Positions 62,976 through 64,000 of a stretch of 64,000 nt of DNA are shown here, piece by piece (the first letter of the stretch is position 1; each line of letters starts with the position of its first letter). Origin of the DNA: Glaciecola sp964621345 (GTDB lineage: Bacteria > Pseudomonadota > Gammaproteobacteria > Enterobacterales > Alteromonadaceae); the NCBI GenBank assembly GCA_964621345.1, contig CAZUON010000012.1, positions 1-64,000 on the forward strand, given 5' to 3'. The notes beneath the pieces are model-generated. The model made no database searches, was not told where the DNA came from, and saw only the letters and a list, made by a program, of their open reading frames with translations. Both the position numbers and the translations under genes were made by a program.

Positions 62976-64000
62976 ATGGCAAATTCACCTTACGTTTTGT
63001 ACGCAATGCAGGCATCACTTTACTCCGCTAAAGTGCGCTCATGGTTAACATATAACAATGTCGACTTTGTAGAGAAAAGTACAGGGAAAAAAGAATATTT
63101 AGAAGGCGTTGTGCCTAAACTCGGACGCTGGATCATCCCCGCGCTCGTAACGCCTTCTGGTACCTTGTTACAAGATGGCACCGATATTTTAGACTACCTA
63201 GACAGCAATGTTGCTAATAAAGGCTCTATATTCCCGGAATGCCCTACTCTTCGCACCATCGCGCATAGTTTTGAAATCTTCGGTAGTGAAGGACTTTTGC
63301 GCCCCGCAATGCACTACCGATGGGATTTTGACGAACACAACCTTGAATTTTTACGATTATCTTTTAGAGATCTTTTCCCAACATCATTAAGTGATGACGA
63401 AGCGAGTATGATGTTTGAGCAATCTGCCGCTAAACGGATGCGAAAGGTTGCCACGGCCTTTGGTATCACGCCCGATACTATTGCATACATCGAGAAAAGC
63501 TATACTGAATTTCTATCATTGTTAAATAGCCACCTATCTCGGTATCCATACATTTTAGGTGGTCGCCCCACAATCGCTGACTATGCGTTAATTGGACCTA
63601 TGTTTGCTCATCTTGGCAGAGACCCCTACCCCTTAGCGATGATGCAAAAGCTTGCACCGAGTGTGTATCAATGGGTAGAGAGAATGAACGCGTCTCACAT
63701 AAACGACAATCCAATTTACGAAAGATTGGGGGATAAGCTTTTTGAAGCGGCGAACATTCCCGCTTCATTGCTCGCACTGCTTAAGTATATTGCCAACGAA
63801 TATCTACCAGAAATTTCTTCTCATGTAGTACATGCGAACAAATGGCTAGAGCAAAATATCAACAAACAGTCTGCCCAAGGTGACAATAACAACCTCAATG
63901 CGCAAAACTCGCTTGGTATGGCTGAATTCACGCTACAAAATCAAGGCATGAAATCGATTGTGCTTTTATATCGATTCTATCTTCTGCAACGCTTAACCGA
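62976..64000 (+). CDS. glutathione S-transferase-like protein, 3' end outside window
   Basis: The frame opens at ATG 62976, one base after the YbbP stop, and is still open at base 64000 (at least 341 codons). It begins MANSPYVLYAMQASLYSAKVRSWL, a thioredoxin-type GST N-terminal domain with the cis-proline region WIIPALVTPSGTLLQDGTDILDYL, followed by a helical C-terminal domain (PYILGGRPTIADYALIGPMFAHLGRDP). The protein is longer than a usual GST (~210 residues) and continues beyond ~residue 230 with an unassigned helical part. GST activity and substrate are not shown. Confidence 0.85.
   Translation, partial: MANSPYVLYAMQASLYSAKVRSWLTYNNVDFVEKSTGKKEYLEGVVPKLGRWIIPALVTPSGTLLQDGTDILDYLDSNVANKGSIFPECPTLRTIAHSFEIFGSEGLLRPAMHYRWDFDEHNLEFLRLSFRDLFPTSLSDDEASMMFEQSAAKRMRKVATAFGITPDTIAYIEKSYTEFLSLLNSHLSRYPYILGGRPTIADYALIGPMFAHLGRDPYPLAMMQKLAPSVYQWVERMNASHINDNPIYERLGDKLFEAANIPASLLALLKYIANEYLPEISSHVVHANKWLEQNINKQSAQGDNNNLNAQNSLGMAEFTLQNQGMKSIVLLYRFYLLQRLT

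Noticed and set aside
1..64000. CRISPR arrays, tRNA genes, rRNA genes, prophage or insertion sequences
   Set aside because: No regularly spaced direct repeats, cloverleaf-like sequence, rRNA segments, transposases or phage structural genes were recognised on either strand.

Overview
The window looks like a chromosomal stretch of a marine, carbohydrate-degrading gammaproteobacterium, most probably Alteromonadales (Alteromonas/Glaciecola/Paraglaciecola-like). This rests on the slightly AT-rich bases, a laminarin-type beta-glucan locus with a TonB-dependent receptor, gammaproteobacterial arrangements (bioA divergent from bioBFCD, a GlrK-YfhG-GlrR cluster, a YbbA-YbbP pair, HrpB) and many RND and ABC systems. 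I saw no tRNA, rRNA, CRISPR array, integrase or insertion sequence. The genus is an inference.

Layout. 1-5.2 kb: the 3' part of a GGDEF-EAL protein, two small minus-strand genes behind a near-perfect Fur box, then a PstS-like periplasmic protein, a porin-like barrel and a membrane-anchored coiled-coil protein. 5.2-7.5 kb: a cysteine-desulfurase-like PLP enzyme divergent from an Lrp/AsnC regulator, sharing a 9-bp inverted repeat. 7.6-20 kb: a beta-glucan locus, all on the minus strand: LytS-like kinase and LytTR regulator, GH16 laminarinase lipoprotein, TonB receptor, then GluP-type sugar transporter and GH3 exo-glucosidase lipoprotein. Extracellular cutting, outer-membrane uptake, periplasmic trimming and inner-membrane import are all present. 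20-23.8 kb: a barrel protein with a degenerate copy of part of itself upstream, then HrpB.

24-29.7 kb: a GMC oxidoreductase with its Tat-exported small subunit, a DUF1080 lipoprotein and a DsrE-like protein, a set that fits periplasmic 3-keto-glycoside chemistry, followed by an Atm1-type ABC exporter. 29.8-35.6 kb: class II DAHP synthase, a BtuD-like ATPase and a BtuC-like permease separated by an opposite-strand glycerol kinase, a low-molecular-weight phosphatase and a small membrane protein. 35.7-41 kb: the complete biotin ring-assembly and BioC set, with a BirA-like operator in the bioB/bioA divergent region. 41-44.7 kb: GlrR, YfhG and GlrK, then an EF-hand protein.

45.2-56.7 kb: a small membrane protein, AsnS, an RND pump (adaptor and permease), an MMPL-type exporter, an orphan CheB and a ThrE-type exporter. 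56.7-64 kb: a diguanylate cyclase with an ambiguous, possibly AUU, start; a short gene encoding a double-glycine leader peptide; a small basic protein; a truncated cytochrome b561; a MarR regulator; YbbA-YbbP; and a GST-like gene cut by the window edge. The less ordinary items are the 3-keto-glycoside-like cluster, the GG-leader peptide, the Fur-box pair, the eroded barrel-gene duplicate and the split btuC/btuD arrangement.
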